Source: Candidatus Gastranaerophilales bacterium (GTDB lineage Bacteria; Cyanobacteriota; Vampirovibrionia; Gastranaerophilales; Gastranaerophilaceae). Taken from it: DNA of 64,000 nucleotides. A program made the translations under genes and the position numbers. The notes beneath the pieces are model-generated. The model was not told where the DNA came from. It made no database searches and worked only from the letters and a program-made list of their open reading frames with translations. Of the stretch, positions 51,039 to 60,706 are shown piece after piece (positions within the stretch are counted from its first letter, which is position 1; each line of letters starts with the position of its first letter). The stretch is from positions 1 to 64,000 of the forward strand of contig CALVAQ010000003.1 in assembly GCA_944325595.1 (NCBI GenBank). Reading direction: 5' to 3'.

Positions 51039-51313
51039 TCAGAGTTTCGAGGAAATGAAACTTTTTTCATATATACAGCCGAATAATAAAAATTTTTTGG
51101 TATTCGGTAATATATAGGATAGCTAATTTTCAAAAACTGTGAAAAAATGTATTTTTGTAAACATTACCCGAAAGAATTAGTTCTCGGGGGTTATATTTTA
51201 TAAATAATTGTGATATAACAAGTTTAAGCTGGGGCGGATTATAAAAAACAGTCCGAACAGATTTTATATAAGAACGAGGTAAGGCGCAAAAACGCACAGA
51301 AAAAGGAGAAAAT

Positions 51314-53035
51314 ATGACAGTTGGTCAATTCGTATTTATGTTACACTCCCACCTTCCTTATTACAGAAAAGCCGGTATGTGGCCTTTCGGGGAAGAAAAC
51401 CTTTATGAATGTATGGCAGAAACATATGTTCCGCTTTTAAATGCTATTTCCGAACTCTATGAAGATGAAGGAATAAAAGCAAAATTGACGGTAGGTATTA
51501 CGCCTATTCTTGCAGAACAGCTCAATGACGAGCATCTGAAAGAAGGCTTTATAAAATATCTTGATACACGTATTGCTGCTGTAGCAAAGGATTTGGAAAG
51601 ATATCCCAATCCTGAAGTGGCTCATTCACAGCATTTGAAATATCTGGCAAAATACTACTTTGACTGGTTTAACCATATCAAAGACAGTTTTGTAAACAAG
51701 TATCAAAAAGATCTTATCAGTGCATTCAAAAAGTATCAGGATTTGGGTTGTATTGAAATTACAACTTCAGGAGCTACACACGGATTTTCTCCGCTGCTTG
51801 CGACTGATACAAACCTCAATGCACAGTTCAAAGTCGGTTCTGACACAACAAAAAGACTTTTCGGCAAAAAAGCAAAAGGCTGCTGGCTGCCTGAATGTGC
51901 ATACAGACAGGGTTATGAATACACAGGAAAAGACGGCAAGAAAAAATGGAGACCCGCCATTGAGGTTACTCTTCAAAACAATGATATTGAGTACTTCTTT
52001 ACCGAATCTCACGTAATAGAAGGCGGAAATTCAATCGGAAACAGACGTGTAATCGGTGTTTACGGAAATATTGAATACATTCCGCTGCCGGAAAGAGAAC
52101 CCACCGGATATGACACATATTCCGCATACTGGCTGCCTGATGCACAGGTTGCAGTAATGGGAAGAAACGACAGAGCCGGTTATCAGGTTTGGTCTGCCGC
52201 TGATGGTTATCCGGGTGACGGATGCTACAGAGAATTCCACAAAAAAGATGACAAATCAGGTGCACACTACTGGAGAATCACTTCTCCCACAACAGATCTC
52301 GGCGACAAAATGCTTTATGATCCGGTGCTTGCTATGTCTCAGGTTAATTTGAACTCTGACCACTACACAACAATGATTTATCATCTTTTAAACGATTACA
52401 AACTTTCTAACAACAAAGAAGGTCTTGTAATGGTTTCATTTGATACGGAACTGTTCGGTCACTGGTGGTTTGAAGGTGTTGAATTTATCAAACAGGTAGT
52501 CAGAAAATTCAACAACTATCTTCCGCAGGTTGAAAGAATGACAGCAGGAGAATACTTAAAAGCACATCCGCCTGTTGAAGCTATTCAGATTCCCGAATCT
52601 TCATGGGGTCAGGGCGGTCATTTCTATGTATGGCAAAACCACCTCACGGAATGGATGTGGCCTATCATTCACGGCTGTGAAAAACGTATCATCGATATTG
52701 TTTCAAAATACGAAAAAATACCGGAAGACAAACTTTTGCACAGAGCATTGAATCAGCTTGCAAGAGAAAATCTCCTGCTCCAAAGCTCTGACTGGCCGTT
52801 TTTAATCACAACATGGCAGGCAAAAGATTATGCAACAGACAGATTCAGAGAGCACGTTGAAAGATTTGAAACCATTGCTGATATGATTGATTCCGGCAAT
52901 ATTGATGACAATAAACTTAAAGAAATCGAATCTATTGACAACTGTTTCCCTGTAATTGATTACAGAGTTTATCTGCCGATTGAAGAAGGAAAAATTCCTC
53001 AACAGGAAGAAAAACTAAAACCGTTGTATCAATAG
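51314..53035 (+). CDS. GH57 family glucan enzyme, probable 1,4-alpha-glucan branching enzyme
   Basis: 573 residues. GH57 conserved regions: FMLHSHLPYYRKAG (region 1), the nucleophile in KGCWLPECAY, the acid/base in VSFDTELFGHWWFEG, and a C-terminal ESSWGQGGHFYVWQN helix-loop. This layout matches GH57 branching enzymes of archaea and cyanobacteria rather than GH57 amylases. It should build glycogen branches in the cytoplasm. AAGGAG precedes the ATG and a strong terminator follows. Confidence 0.88.
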   Translation: MTVGQFVFMLHSHLPYYRKAGMWPFGEENLYECMAETYVPLLNAISELYEDEGIKAKLTVGITPILAEQLNDEHLKEGFIKYLDTRIAAVAKDLERYPNPEVAHSQHLKYLAKYYFDWFNHIKDSFVNKYQKDLISAFKKYQDLGCIEITTSGATHGFSPLLATDTNLNAQFKVGSDTTKRLFGKKAKGCWLPECAYRQGYEYTGKDGKKKWRPAIEVTLQNNDIEYFFTESHVIEGGNSIGNRRVIGVYGNIEYIPLPEREPTGYDTYSAYWLPDAQVAVMGRNDRAGYQVWSAADGYPGDGCYREFHKKDDKSGAHYWRITSPTTDLGDKMLYDPVLAMSQVNLNSDHYTTMIYHLLNDYKLSNNKEGLVMVSFDTELFGHWWFEGVEFIKQVVRKFNNYLPQVERMTAGEYLKAHPPVEAIQIPESSWGQGGHFYVWQNHLTEWMWPIIHGCEKRIIDIVSKYEKIPEDKLLHRALNQLARENLLLQSSDWPFLITTWQAKDYATDRFREHVERFETIADMIDSGNIDDNKLKEIESIDNCFPVIDYRVYLPIEEGKIPQQEEKLKPLYQ

Positions 53036-53051
53036 AAACAAATGATTGAAT

Positions 53052-53085
53052 AAAAGCCGGCAGTTGAGTATAGCTGCCGGCTTTT
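53052..53085 (+). terminator. Terminator of the GH57 gene
   Basis: AAAAGCCGGCAG-10 nt-CTGCCGGCTTTT followed by T. Confidence 0.88.
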
Positions 53086-53113
53086 TATAAATTTTTATTA
53101 TATTAAACAAACA

Positions 53114-53146
53114 AAAAACGCTTCCGAATTATTCGGAAGCGTTTTT
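53114..53146 (-). terminator. Terminator of rplJ-rplL
   Basis: AAAAACGCTTCCGAA-TTA-TTCGGAAGCGTTTTT, 15-bp stem, symmetrical A/T runs. Confidence 0.88.
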
Positions 53147-53166
53147 CAAAAACATTGAAGTGAAAA

Positions 53167-53541
53167 CTATTTCAATTCAACTGTAGCACCAGCAGCTTCG
53201 AGTTGTTTTTTGATAGCTTCAGCATCTTCTTTTTTAACGCCTTCTTTGATAGCTTTAGGAGCAGCATCAACGAGGTCTTTAGCTTCTTTCAAGCCCAAGC
53301 CTGTGATAGCTCTAACTTCTTTCAATACGGCGATTTTGTTAGCGCCGGCTGATGTCAAAACTACGTTAACTTCAGAAGCTTCGTCAGCAGCAGGAGCAGC
53401 TCCGCCAGCAGCGGGTGCAGCAGCTACAGCTACAGGAGCAGCAGCAGATACGCCGAATTTTTCTTCCATAGCTTTTACAAGCTCAGCAGCTTCCAACAAT
53501 GTTAATTTTTCAATTGATTCCAAAATAGATTCTACACTCAT
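53167..53541 (-). CDS. rplL: 50S ribosomal protein L7/L12
   Basis: 124 residues. N-terminal dimerisation helices ([18 protein letters not shown]), Ala/Pro-rich hinge ([11 protein letters not shown]), and C-terminal domain with [20 protein letters not shown] and AAGATVELK. It forms the L7/L12 stalk that recruits elongation factors. It follows rplJ by 58 bp on the same strand. Confidence 0.98.
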   Translation of the reverse strand: MSVESILESIEKLTLLEAAELVKAMEEKFGVSAAAPVAVAAAPAAGGAAPAADEASEVNVVLTSAGANKIAVLKEVRAITGLGLKEAKDLVDAAPKAIKEGVKKEDAEAIKKQLEAAGATVELK

Positions 53542-53599
53542 GATTTTCTCCTTTATTAATTTTGAGTATTTAGTACTTGTAATTCAAAAGTACCTGAAA

Positions 53600-54121
53600 C
53601 TAGGCACTTTTTTGTTTAGCCACAGCATCGATAGCTCTGACAAGGCTGCTCATTACAGCATTGATAGAACCAACAAGTCCTGTAGCCGGTGAATTTACGC
53701 AGCCAAGCATTTTTGCGTAAAGTTCTTCTTTTGAAGGTGTTTTTGCCAGTGCATCAACTTGTTTTGCATCAAGCAATTGACCATCCAAAGCTCCGCAGAT
53801 GATTTCTGCTTTTTTCTTTTCTTTGATGAATTTTTCAACTACTTTTGCAGCTGAAACTTCGTCATCAAAACCGAAAGCGATAGCTGTAGATTCTTTCATA
53901 GAATCTGAGAGAACTTCAAAATCTGTTCCTTTCATAGCTATCTTGGCCAATGTGTTTTTTGTAACCGTGTAGTCTGCACCTGCTTTTTGAAGTTCTCTTC
54001 TCAGCAAAGTGATTTCTTCAACAGTCAGACCTTTGTAGTTAGTCAAAATTGCCACTTTAGCCTTTTGCGCATAATCTTTGATATGTGCGATTTTTTGTTC
54101 TTTAAAGGCTTTTGTTGCCAT
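53600..54121 (-). CDS. rplJ: 50S ribosomal protein L10
   Basis: 173 residues. AILTNYKGLTVEEITLLRRE and KNTLAKIAMKGTDF are the L10 hallmarks; the C-terminal helix that anchors L7/L12 dimers follows. It forms the stalk base with L7/L12. It likely represses its own mRNA through the structured leader upstream. rplK-rplA are not adjacent because secD begins on the other strand, so rplJ-rplL is its own unit. Confidence 0.97.
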   Translation of the reverse strand: MATKAFKEQKIAHIKDYAQKAKVAILTNYKGLTVEEITLLRRELQKAGADYTVTKNTLAKIAMKGTDFEVLSDSMKESTAIAFGFDDEVSAAKVVEKFIKEKKKAEIICGALDGQLLDAKQVDALAKTPSKEELYAKMLGCVNSPATGLVGSINAVMSSLVRAIDAVAKQKSA

Positions 54122-54392
54122 AGTCTGCTCCTTTATGTTTTCTTTTTGGATTTGTTTCTAATCCGGCAGGGTCTGTGTCGTCTCGACCAAATGTACCGTC
54201 ACAGGCTCACCCTTTTGTGATTTCATTTTTTGAAAAATCCGTACAAAAAATGATTTCACGCAAAACCGCAAAATCATCAGACAAAACATTTTTCAATTGT
54301 TTTCTGTCACAAGTCTAACCGTTGTGTCAGTTCTGATCCTCGATGAGCTTTGATTTTTGAGGAGTTTTCACTCCGCTCATTGTCTGCGGTTC
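54122..54392 (-). ncRNA. L10-type autoregulatory leader of rplJ-rplL
   Basis: About 270 nt of non-coding leader downstream of a TATAAT box at 54399-54404 (minus). It holds GAGCGGAGTGAAAACTCCTC, a hairpin, and near the gene GCCTGTGACGG...CCCTGCCGG blocks that could form the L10-binding stem known in this operon. Assigned by position and partial similarity; the remaining gap to 54594 holds the secD promoter region. Confidence 0.45.
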
Positions 54393-54594
54393 GTATGAAT
54401 TATATTATTTGAAACATAATAAAAAATCAACCATGGAAAGTTACAAACCGTAATAAATAAGGTTGTGTTAACAAAGATTAATATACAATCGTACTATTTA
54501 GCCAATTTTTGTGCAATTCTGTTTGTTTTTCTGTTACAATTAGCATGCTATGTTTAATGAATACTAGAAATTTAGGGGTATAAGAGAGGCAAAA

Positions 54595-55902
54595 ATGAAA
54601 AACAAGAAATTAATGTTTTGGATGATTATTGCACTTGTTATTGCTGCAGCTTTTGTAATCATCAAAAAACCGACAAAACTCGGACTGGATCTTGTCGGAG
54701 GTTCAAGAATTGTTCTTGAAGCACAAACAACTGACACAATTGCAAAAATTACACCGGATATGATGAGCAGTTTGCAGTTTGCTATAGAAAACAGGGTAAA
54801 TGCTCTGGGTGTAGCAGAAACAGTTGTACAGCAGAATGGTGAAAAACGTCTGCTTGTTGAAATTCCAAATATTTCCGACCCTGCAAAGGCAAAAGAATTT
54901 TTGGGCGAAACGGCAGAGCTTGAATTCAAAAAACCGCTCGACGGAAAATATGGAACAACAGGCTGGGCACCTACAGGATTGACCGGTAAAGATGTCAAAA
55001 AAGCATTAATTTCAACAAATCCTGGCGGACAATGGGTTGTTTCGCTTGAATTTAATGATAAAGGTACAAAAAAGTTCGGTGAACTGACAACAAAGATGGT
55101 CGGACAGTCAATGGCTATCTTCTTTAACGGAGAAATGCAGTCTGCACCGACAATTCAGGAACCTATTCTTGGCGGACATGCACAAATCTCCGGCGGGGAT
55201 ACGGGTTTTGCTTATGAAGAAGCAAAAAAAATGGTTGACCTTTTGAATGCAGGTGCATTGCCTGTTCCCGCAAAAATTATCGAAGAAAGTTTGGTCGGAC
55301 CTACTCTCGGTGCGGATAGTATTGCAAAAAGTAAAACAGCCGGTATTATTGGTATCGGGCTTGTTATGTTGTTTATGCTTTTGTATTATCGTTTGCCGGG
55401 TGCAATTGCCGATGTGGCGCTGTTGATTTATTCAGTGCTTGTATTTGCGGTATTCAAGATAGTTCCCGTTACATTGACTCTTGCCGGTATAGCAGGTTTT
55501 ATCCTGAGTATAGGTATGGCGGTTGATGCCAACATTCTTATTTTTGAGAGAACAAAGGAAGAGCTGAAAGCGGGAAGAACTCTTTTCACTGCTATCAACG
55601 CAGGTTTTGACAGAGCTTTCACTTCTATCTTTGACTCAAATATGACAACAATCATCACATGTGTGATTTTGTATTTCCTCGGCACAAGTATTATCAAAGG
55701 ATTTGCGCTGACACTGATTATCGGTGTATTGATTAGTATGTTTACGGCTATTACCGTTACAAAGAACTTTATGCACCTGTTGTTCGGCGCCGGTCAGCTC
55801 AAACATCCGGGCTGGTTTGGTATCAAACAATCAGAAATCGGCAAAGCATATGAAGCCAAGGAAACAAAGAAGGAAAAAGCAAAATTCGGTATTCTTGACT
55901 AA
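54595..55902 (+). CDS. secD: Protein translocase subunit SecD
   Basis: Membrane component that uses proton motive force to help Sec-dependent export. 435 residues. N-terminal helix, TKLGLDLVGGSRIVLEA, large periplasmic P1 region, then the six-helix RND domain with DVALLIYSVLVFAVFKI and SIGMAVDANILIFERTKEEL (the conserved D-x-N-x-L-I-F). secF follows after 76 bp with its own ribosome-binding site. A canonical secDF pair. Confidence 0.95.
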   Translation: MKNKKLMFWMIIALVIAAAFVIIKKPTKLGLDLVGGSRIVLEAQTTDTIAKITPDMMSSLQFAIENRVNALGVAETVVQQNGEKRLLVEIPNISDPAKAKEFLGETAELEFKKPLDGKYGTTGWAPTGLTGKDVKKALISTNPGGQWVVSLEFNDKGTKKFGELTTKMVGQSMAIFFNGEMQSAPTIQEPILGGHAQISGGDTGFAYEEAKKMVDLLNAGALPVPAKIIEESLVGPTLGADSIAKSKTAGIIGIGLVMLFMLLYYRLPGAIADVALLIYSVLVFAVFKIVPVTLTLAGIAGFILSIGMAVDANILIFERTKEELKAGRTLFTAINAGFDRAFTSIFDSNMTTIITCVILYFLGTSIIKGFALTLIIGVLISMFTAITVTKNFMHLLFGAGQLKHPGWFGIKQSEIGKAYEAKETKKEKAKFGILD

Positions 55903-55978
55903 CGGTTTGCATTTTTCTTTAAAAGGATAAAATGCCTGACGGCATAATAAACAAAATAATTCACAAGGAGAAAATATA

Positions 55979-56974
55979 ATGAGTGAAACAGTTTTACATC
56001 AACACAAATGGATTGATGTCGTAAAATACAGATGGGTCTGGTTCGGTCTGTCACTGCTTTTGATTGTACCGGGCATAGTAGCAATGATTTATTCTATGGC
56101 TACATATCCGACTCATTTTCCGGTAAAAGTCGGTATTGACTTCACAGGCGGTACAATTACTCAGTATTCGGTATCAAAGGATGTTTCAAATGACGAAGTA
56201 GAAGTTTTGAGAAACAAACTGACAAAAGCAGGTATCGAAAATCCTGTTATTCAGGTTTTGAAATCCAACAATACTATTTCGAAAGCGGAAAATATCAAGC
56301 CGTCAACAGTTATATCCGTAAAAACAGCATTCAAAAGCAACGACAAACTCTCTGAACAGAAGATTGCCGGTGTCGTAAAAGCTGATTATCCGGAGGCTGA
56401 ACTTGTGCAGGTTAGCTCAATCGGTCCTTCTCTCGGTAAAGAGCTGTTTGTAAATTCTATGTATGCGCTTGCTCTGGCATTTCTTGGCATCGTTGTTTAT
56501 CTGTCCTTCAGATTTCAGCTGGATTATGCGGTAATAGCTCTTGTATCGCTGGCGCATGATGCATTGTTTGTTCTTGGATTTTTCTCTATCCTCGGACTTT
56601 TCTTTGATGTCCACATTGATGCATTGTTCATCACTGCTGTATTGACTGTCATCGGTTTTTCAAACCACGATACAATCGTTGTATTTGACAGAATCAGAGA
56701 AAATTCAAGATTTCTTGCAAAGAAAGCATCTTTCCCCGAAATTGTTAATGCCAGTGTAAATCAAACTCTTGCAAGAAGTATCAATACTTCTTTGACTACA
56801 CTGATTACACTGTGCGCATTGTATATATTCGGCGGTGAAACAACAAAAGAGTTTGTACTTGCAATGATTGTCGGTATTGCAATCGGTACGTACTCGAGTA
56901 TTTTCTTTGCCTCCACACTGCTTGACTGGTGGAGAGAAAGACAGGAAACAAAAACAAAAGGAGCTGCTGCATAG
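55979..56974 (+). CDS. secF: Protein translocase subunit SecF
   Basis: 331 residues. GIDFTGGTITQYSV near the N-terminus, then the RND helices with LAHDALFVLGFFSIL, VIGFSNHDTIVVFDRIREN and LTTLITLCALYIFGG. AGGAG lies 8 nt before the ATG. It works with SecD in the inner membrane; the usual VIGYSINDT motif is VIGFSNHDT here. Confidence 0.94.
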   Translation: MSETVLHQHKWIDVVKYRWVWFGLSLLLIVPGIVAMIYSMATYPTHFPVKVGIDFTGGTITQYSVSKDVSNDEVEVLRNKLTKAGIENPVIQVLKSNNTISKAENIKPSTVISVKTAFKSNDKLSEQKIAGVVKADYPEAELVQVSSIGPSLGKELFVNSMYALALAFLGIVVYLSFRFQLDYAVIALVSLAHDALFVLGFFSILGLFFDVHIDALFITAVLTVIGFSNHDTIVVFDRIRENSRFLAKKASFPEIVNASVNQTLARSINTSLTTLITLCALYIFGGETTKEFVLAMIVGIAIGTYSSIFFASTLLDWWRERQETKTKGAAA

Positions 56975-56975
56975 T

Positions 56976-57410
56976 ATGACTCAAGACGGTTCAAATGAAC
57001 AAAAGTCTCTTGCTCATTTTGTTTCCGAAACAAGAGAAAAAATCGGATTATCTCAAACAGGGCTGGCAAAAAAGTCAGCTCTGTCTTTGAAAATTATTGA
57101 AGAGATAGAAGGCGGCAGAGAACTTTTTCTGGCATCAACAATCCGCCAGAAACTTGCAAACGGACTGAAGCTAAAGCCGTCTGATATAAAGAAGTATGAA
57201 AAGCACCCGAATTTGTCACTGCTTCCTGATACGGAAGCCTCTGTTTTTATAAAAAATCAAATCCTTGCAAACGACGTAGAAGATTTGGAATGTCCCGTGT
57301 GCGGCTCAAAACTAATCACGAGGATTGCAAAAATGTATGACCTTGAGGACAATCTCATTCTTGTACCGAAAGCCAGATGTACAAAATGTCCGTTTCAGAT
57401 TAAAGGTTAG
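56976..57410 (+). CDS. XRE-type HTH protein with C-terminal zinc ribbon
   Basis: 144 residues, ATG 1 nt after the secF stop. Residues 12-65 are an XRE-type HTH (FVSETREKIGLSQTGLAKKS, then LKIIEEIEGGRELFL). The C-terminus has CPVCGSKL and CTKCPFQIKG, a zinc ribbon. Co-transcription with secDF suggests it senses export or is only a passenger. The end overlaps the opposing PHP gene by 4 bp. Target unknown. Confidence 0.75.
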   Translation: MTQDGSNEQKSLAHFVSETREKIGLSQTGLAKKSALSLKIIEEIEGGRELFLASTIRQKLANGLKLKPSDIKKYEKHPNLSLLPDTEASVFIKNQILANDVEDLECPVCGSKLITRIAKMYDLEDNLILVPKARCTKCPFQIKG

Positions 57411-58060
57411 AAAATACTCTGAATTTCCCCGTGTGAGTCAGAGCCGCCTGTCATAATCAGATTGTATTTTTGTGCTATTTTTTTGACTGTTTCTGCTTTG
57501 TGGAATTTTATTATTCCTCTGTGGCGGCGGTAGGGATAAAAAACCTCAATTCCGTCAAGTCCGAGTTCAATCAGCGATTTTACAAAATTATCAAGGTTTA
57601 TAGCCCAGTAACAAGCCGGATGTGCAAGAACAGCAACCCCGCCGGCGTTGTGAATTGCTTTGATTACATCTTTCGGGTGTCTGTGATTGAACAATCTGAC
57701 AATATCCGCTTCTGTTTCTTTTTTTGTTTTTGCGCAAAGTGCCAGAAGTTCTTTGTTATAAATATCCATGCCGTATCCAAGAAGATGGACAAGGACACCT
57801 TTGTACCAGCAGTCAAATTCTATCGCTCGCAGCAGTTTGAGTTCTGCGGTATTGTATTCTTTTTTGTGACCCTCAATTGTATTGTGGTCTGCAATGGCAA
57901 TCAGTTTGTAGTTTTTTGTTTTTGCATCTTCGATGAGTTCTTCAAAAGACAACCTGCCGTCAGAGCAGTTTGAATGCATATGAAGGTCGGTTCCGCAGCG
58001 AAAATCTTCCTCTGTCAGGCTGTTTAGTATTTCTCTGATATCATTGCTTTGTTCGTTCAT
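57407..58060 (-). CDS. PHP-domain phosphoesterase
   Basis: 217 residues. LHMHSNCSDGRLSFEEL (HxH motif), LIAIADHNTIEGH (DH), AHPACY (late His) and GGSDSHGE (DxH) together form the PHP metal site. Stand-alone PHP proteins of this size are often nucleoside 3',5'-bisphosphate or histidinol phosphatases; this one is closest in layout to the small TrpH/YciV type (RNase AM-like 5'-3' activity on short RNA or pAp), but that is not certain. Confidence 0.85.
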   Translation of the reverse strand: MNEQSNDIREILNSLTEEDFRCGTDLHMHSNCSDGRLSFEELIEDAKTKNYKLIAIADHNTIEGHKKEYNTAELKLLRAIEFDCWYKGVLVHLLGYGMDIYNKELLALCAKTKKETEADIVRLFNHRHPKDVIKAIHNAGGVAVLAHPACYWAINLDNFVKSLIELGLDGIEVFYPYRRHRGIIKFHKAETVKKIAQKYNLIMTGGSDSHGEIQSIF

Positions 58061-58100
58061 AATTACATGTTAATATAAAAAATAATTACGAGGAAACATA

Positions 58101-59090
58101 ATGGCAAAAAAAGATAAAAGCAATATTTGTAAAGACGTATTCAAAATATTTGCAAACGGTATAAAACTTTATTTTTTGAATTTTGAAAAATTTTTCGGTT
58201 ATCTGGCGTTTCCGATATTCGGACAGATAATCGGTATTGTTTTGATTTTTGCGGCATCTTATGTTTTTACGGTGCATATTTCGTCTTTGACGACCAAAAG
58301 TCCGATTTTTGACAATATTCCGCTCGTGTTTTTTCTTTTGATTGTATTGACACTGCCGGGATTTTTTATATTCTGTAAGGCGTTTTGGGAATATCTTGTT
58401 GCCATGGCTTCGTTGAATTCTATGGCAAGTACACTGCTTGAAGGCGGAAAACTCGATGATATCGGGATACACGCTGAACTTATTAAAAGAAGAAGCGGCT
58501 CATATATTCTGTTTTTGCTTTTTGTTTCGGTCATATACCTTGTGCTTTCAGTGCCGGTATTGTGGGGGCTGCTTGCAATAGTGTTTGTGTATATGGCTTT
58601 GTGCTTTCAGGTGTTTGCGCTTGAAGAAGACAAAGGCGCTTTTGATGCAATAAAATCCGGCATAAACCATGTAAAATTTAATTTTTTAAAAACGTCACTT
58701 TTGCTGATTGTGCTTGGTATTACGACATACTGGCTTGTTCCCGGATTAATCTGCTGGGGCTTTAAGACCGGTGATTTGACGGGCTTTTTCTCTTTCCCCG
58801 TAGAACAATACGTCAGGATGCTGCCGATAAATGATTTTAATTCAATGCTGGCGTCCGCTCATATTCCGTATCAGCTGAAAAGTTACGTAATTTCTCAGCA
58901 TATAGTGCTGGCGTTTGTTTCTTTTGCTGTAACGGGGTTTGCCCTTCCTCTGCGTTGTATATGCTGCACGCAGCTTTATAAAGAAATAAACAAACGAAAT
59001 TATGCCGGCAAAATCGCTGCTGAAAAACTTGCACAAAGAGCCGGCAAACCGTCTAAAAGAAAAATAAAAGACGAGGATGAGGAAGACTGA
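58101..59090 (+). CDS. Multi-pass membrane protein of unknown function
   Basis: 329 residues with six or seven hydrophobic segments (about 26-60, 70-98, 120-165 and later). The FALEEDKGAFDAIKSGINHVK block between helices resembles DUF975/GlpQ-membrane-domain proteins, where such loops repeat. The C-terminal 30 residues are charged (KPSKRKIKDEDEED). GAGGA precedes the ATG. The stop overlaps the next gene start (TGATG). Confidence 0.7.
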   Translation: MAKKDKSNICKDVFKIFANGIKLYFLNFEKFFGYLAFPIFGQIIGIVLIFAASYVFTVHISSLTTKSPIFDNIPLVFFLLIVLTLPGFFIFCKAFWEYLVAMASLNSMASTLLEGGKLDDIGIHAELIKRRSGSYILFLLFVSVIYLVLSVPVLWGLLAIVFVYMALCFQVFALEEDKGAFDAIKSGINHVKFNFLKTSLLLIVLGITTYWLVPGLICWGFKTGDLTGFFSFPVEQYVRMLPINDFNSMLASAHIPYQLKSYVISQHIVLAFVSFAVTGFALPLRCICCTQLYKEINKRNYAGKIAAEKLAQRAGKPSKRKIKDEDEED

Positions 59091-59308
59091 TGTTTGTCTG
59101 TAAAAACTGCAAATCCATAGACAAGTTTGAACTCATGTTTGCTCCCGACTATAAAGGAGCAAAAAATTTTAAATGGGAATATAACAAAGATAATGATATT
59201 GTAATCACTGTAGACGGCTACACTTTTGTTCCCGACCTGAATTTTATGAACACTCACGCAGTATGCAGATATTGCGGACAAATTTATATGTGGGATTACA
59301 AGAACTGA
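59090..59308 (+). CDS. Small zinc-ribbon protein
   Basis: 72 residues. CKNCKSIDKFELMF near the N-terminus and CRYCGQIYMW near the C-terminus form a likely four-cysteine zinc site around a beta-rich core. It overlaps the membrane protein gene by 1 nt, so the pair is likely co-translated. Function unknown. Confidence 0.65.
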   Translation: MFVCKNCKSIDKFELMFAPDYKGAKNFKWEYNKDNDIVITVDGYTFVPDLNFMNTHAVCRYCGQIYMWDYKN

Positions 59309-59426
59309 CAGAACGTTAGACTCTGAAAATTGCGAATTGGTCTGCAGGTTGAATTTTTGTCTGTGGGGAATAATTACAAATCAAGTTTTTTTGTTATTTT
59401 TATGCCGAACAAATACAATACAGATT

Positions 59427-60386
59427 TTATACCACCTTTTTTGTAAATAACTTCCATATTTTTCTTAAAATTTTGTGATTGTAGAAAAATAATGCTCTGT
59501 TTAGTTTTGCTTCAATATCTGGTCTAAGCTCTATCTTGCTGCAAATTTCTTTTATTTCTGCCGAAATTTCCAGAGTTTCTTTCTTGCCTTCGGGAAGGTT
59601 GCAAAAAGCATATTCCATTGCATGCTGTTCAAACAGCTTGTTAAAAATAGAAAAAAGAGTTGTATATTCTTTTGTATCTTTTTGAAAATGTGTATTGATA
59701 AAATCGTATGAATTTTTCATACAATAAAAAATGCTGATTCTTTTTGTTCTGTCATTCAGGTTATTGCCGGAATGTTTTACATATTTGTAAAAAGGTTTGT
59801 TAACAAATGAGACTTTATCCGAAACAGAAATATATCTGAAGGCAAAATCTAAATCCTCACCGATTTGCATGTTTTCCAAAAATTTTATTTTATATTCATC
59901 AATTTTGGACTTTTTAAATATTTTGTTCCATATGCTGGCAATGTTTAAGCCTTCTTGCATATACTTGTATTTTTCTTTTATTCCGTCGAGATTATAAAAT
60001 TCAGGCTCAATTTGAATAACTTCAATTGAACATATTGCGATATCAGAAGAATCTTGTTTGATTTTTTCCATCATTGAGGCGTACATTTCAGGTTCAATAT
60101 AATCATCCTGATCAACAAAAGTAATATAATCTCCGCCGGCAATATCTATACCTTTGTTTCTGGTTTTGCTGACACCTTGATTTTGTTGTTCTATCAACTT
60201 TATTCTGTTATCTTTTTGCATGTATTCTTTTATTATATCTGCGGAACTATCGGTCGCACCGTCAACAATACAGATAATTTCGAGATTTTTGTATGTTTGA
60301 TTTATTACGCTGTCCAGACATTTATGCAGGAATTTCTCCCCGTTGTAAACAGGAATTATAACGGACAATTTTTCTTCTAATTGCAT
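59427..60386 (-). CDS. Family 2 glycosyltransferase
   Basis: 319 residues from the ATG at 60386 (AAGGAG 8 nt upstream). GT-A fold: LSVIIPVYNGEKFLHKCLDS, the sugar-nucleotide DxD in FVDQDDYIEPEMY, and QQNQGVSKTRNKGI. The C-terminal 100 residues are helical with a late Lys-rich end. Part of a four-gene cluster for a surface glycan. The donor and acceptor are unknown. Confidence 0.87.
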   Translation of the reverse strand: MQLEEKLSVIIPVYNGEKFLHKCLDSVINQTYKNLEIICIVDGATDSSADIIKEYMQKDNRIKLIEQQNQGVSKTRNKGIDIAGGDYITFVDQDDYIEPEMYASMMEKIKQDSSDIAICSIEVIQIEPEFYNLDGIKEKYKYMQEGLNIASIWNKIFKKSKIDEYKIKFLENMQIGEDLDFAFRYISVSDKVSFVNKPFYKYVKHSGNNLNDRTKRISIFYCMKNSYDFINTHFQKDTKEYTTLFSIFNKLFEQHAMEYAFCNLPEGKKETLEISAEIKEICSKIELRPDIEAKLNRALFFYNHKILRKIWKLFTKKVV

Positions 60387-60706
60387 CTTTGCCACTCCTT
60401 TGTTTCGCTATTATAAAACTTTATCGGTTTTGCAGGAACACCGGCAACAACGGTATAGTCTTCTATATCTTTTACAACAATGCTGCCGGCTCCGACAACA
60501 AATATTTCTTCATTTTTTATTAGTTTTATGCGGGAGTCTTTTTTTACATATTCTTTTGCGATTTCTACCGTAGAATCATTTGAGTCATCATAAACACAAA
60601 TAATTTCGAGATTTTTGTATGTCTGATTGAGGATACTGTCCAGACATTTTTTTAGGTATTTTTCTACATTGTAAACCGGCACTATTACAGATAGCTTAGG
60701 ATACAT
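60377..60706 (-). pseudogene. Chimeric remnant: GT2 N-terminus fused to acetyltransferase C-terminus
   Basis: 109 residues. Residues 1-67 are a GT2 start (LSVIIPVYNVEKYLKKCLDS, NLEIICVYDDSNDSTVEIAK), nearly identical to the next gene, but the frame then switches at about residue 68 to FVVGAGSIVVKDIEDYTVVA and GVPAKPIKFYN, the end of a left-handed beta-helix O-acetyltransferase. The GT active site (DxD) and most hexapeptide repeats are missing, so neither activity is expected. The frame is open, pointing to a deletion that joined two genes. Confidence 0.75.
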
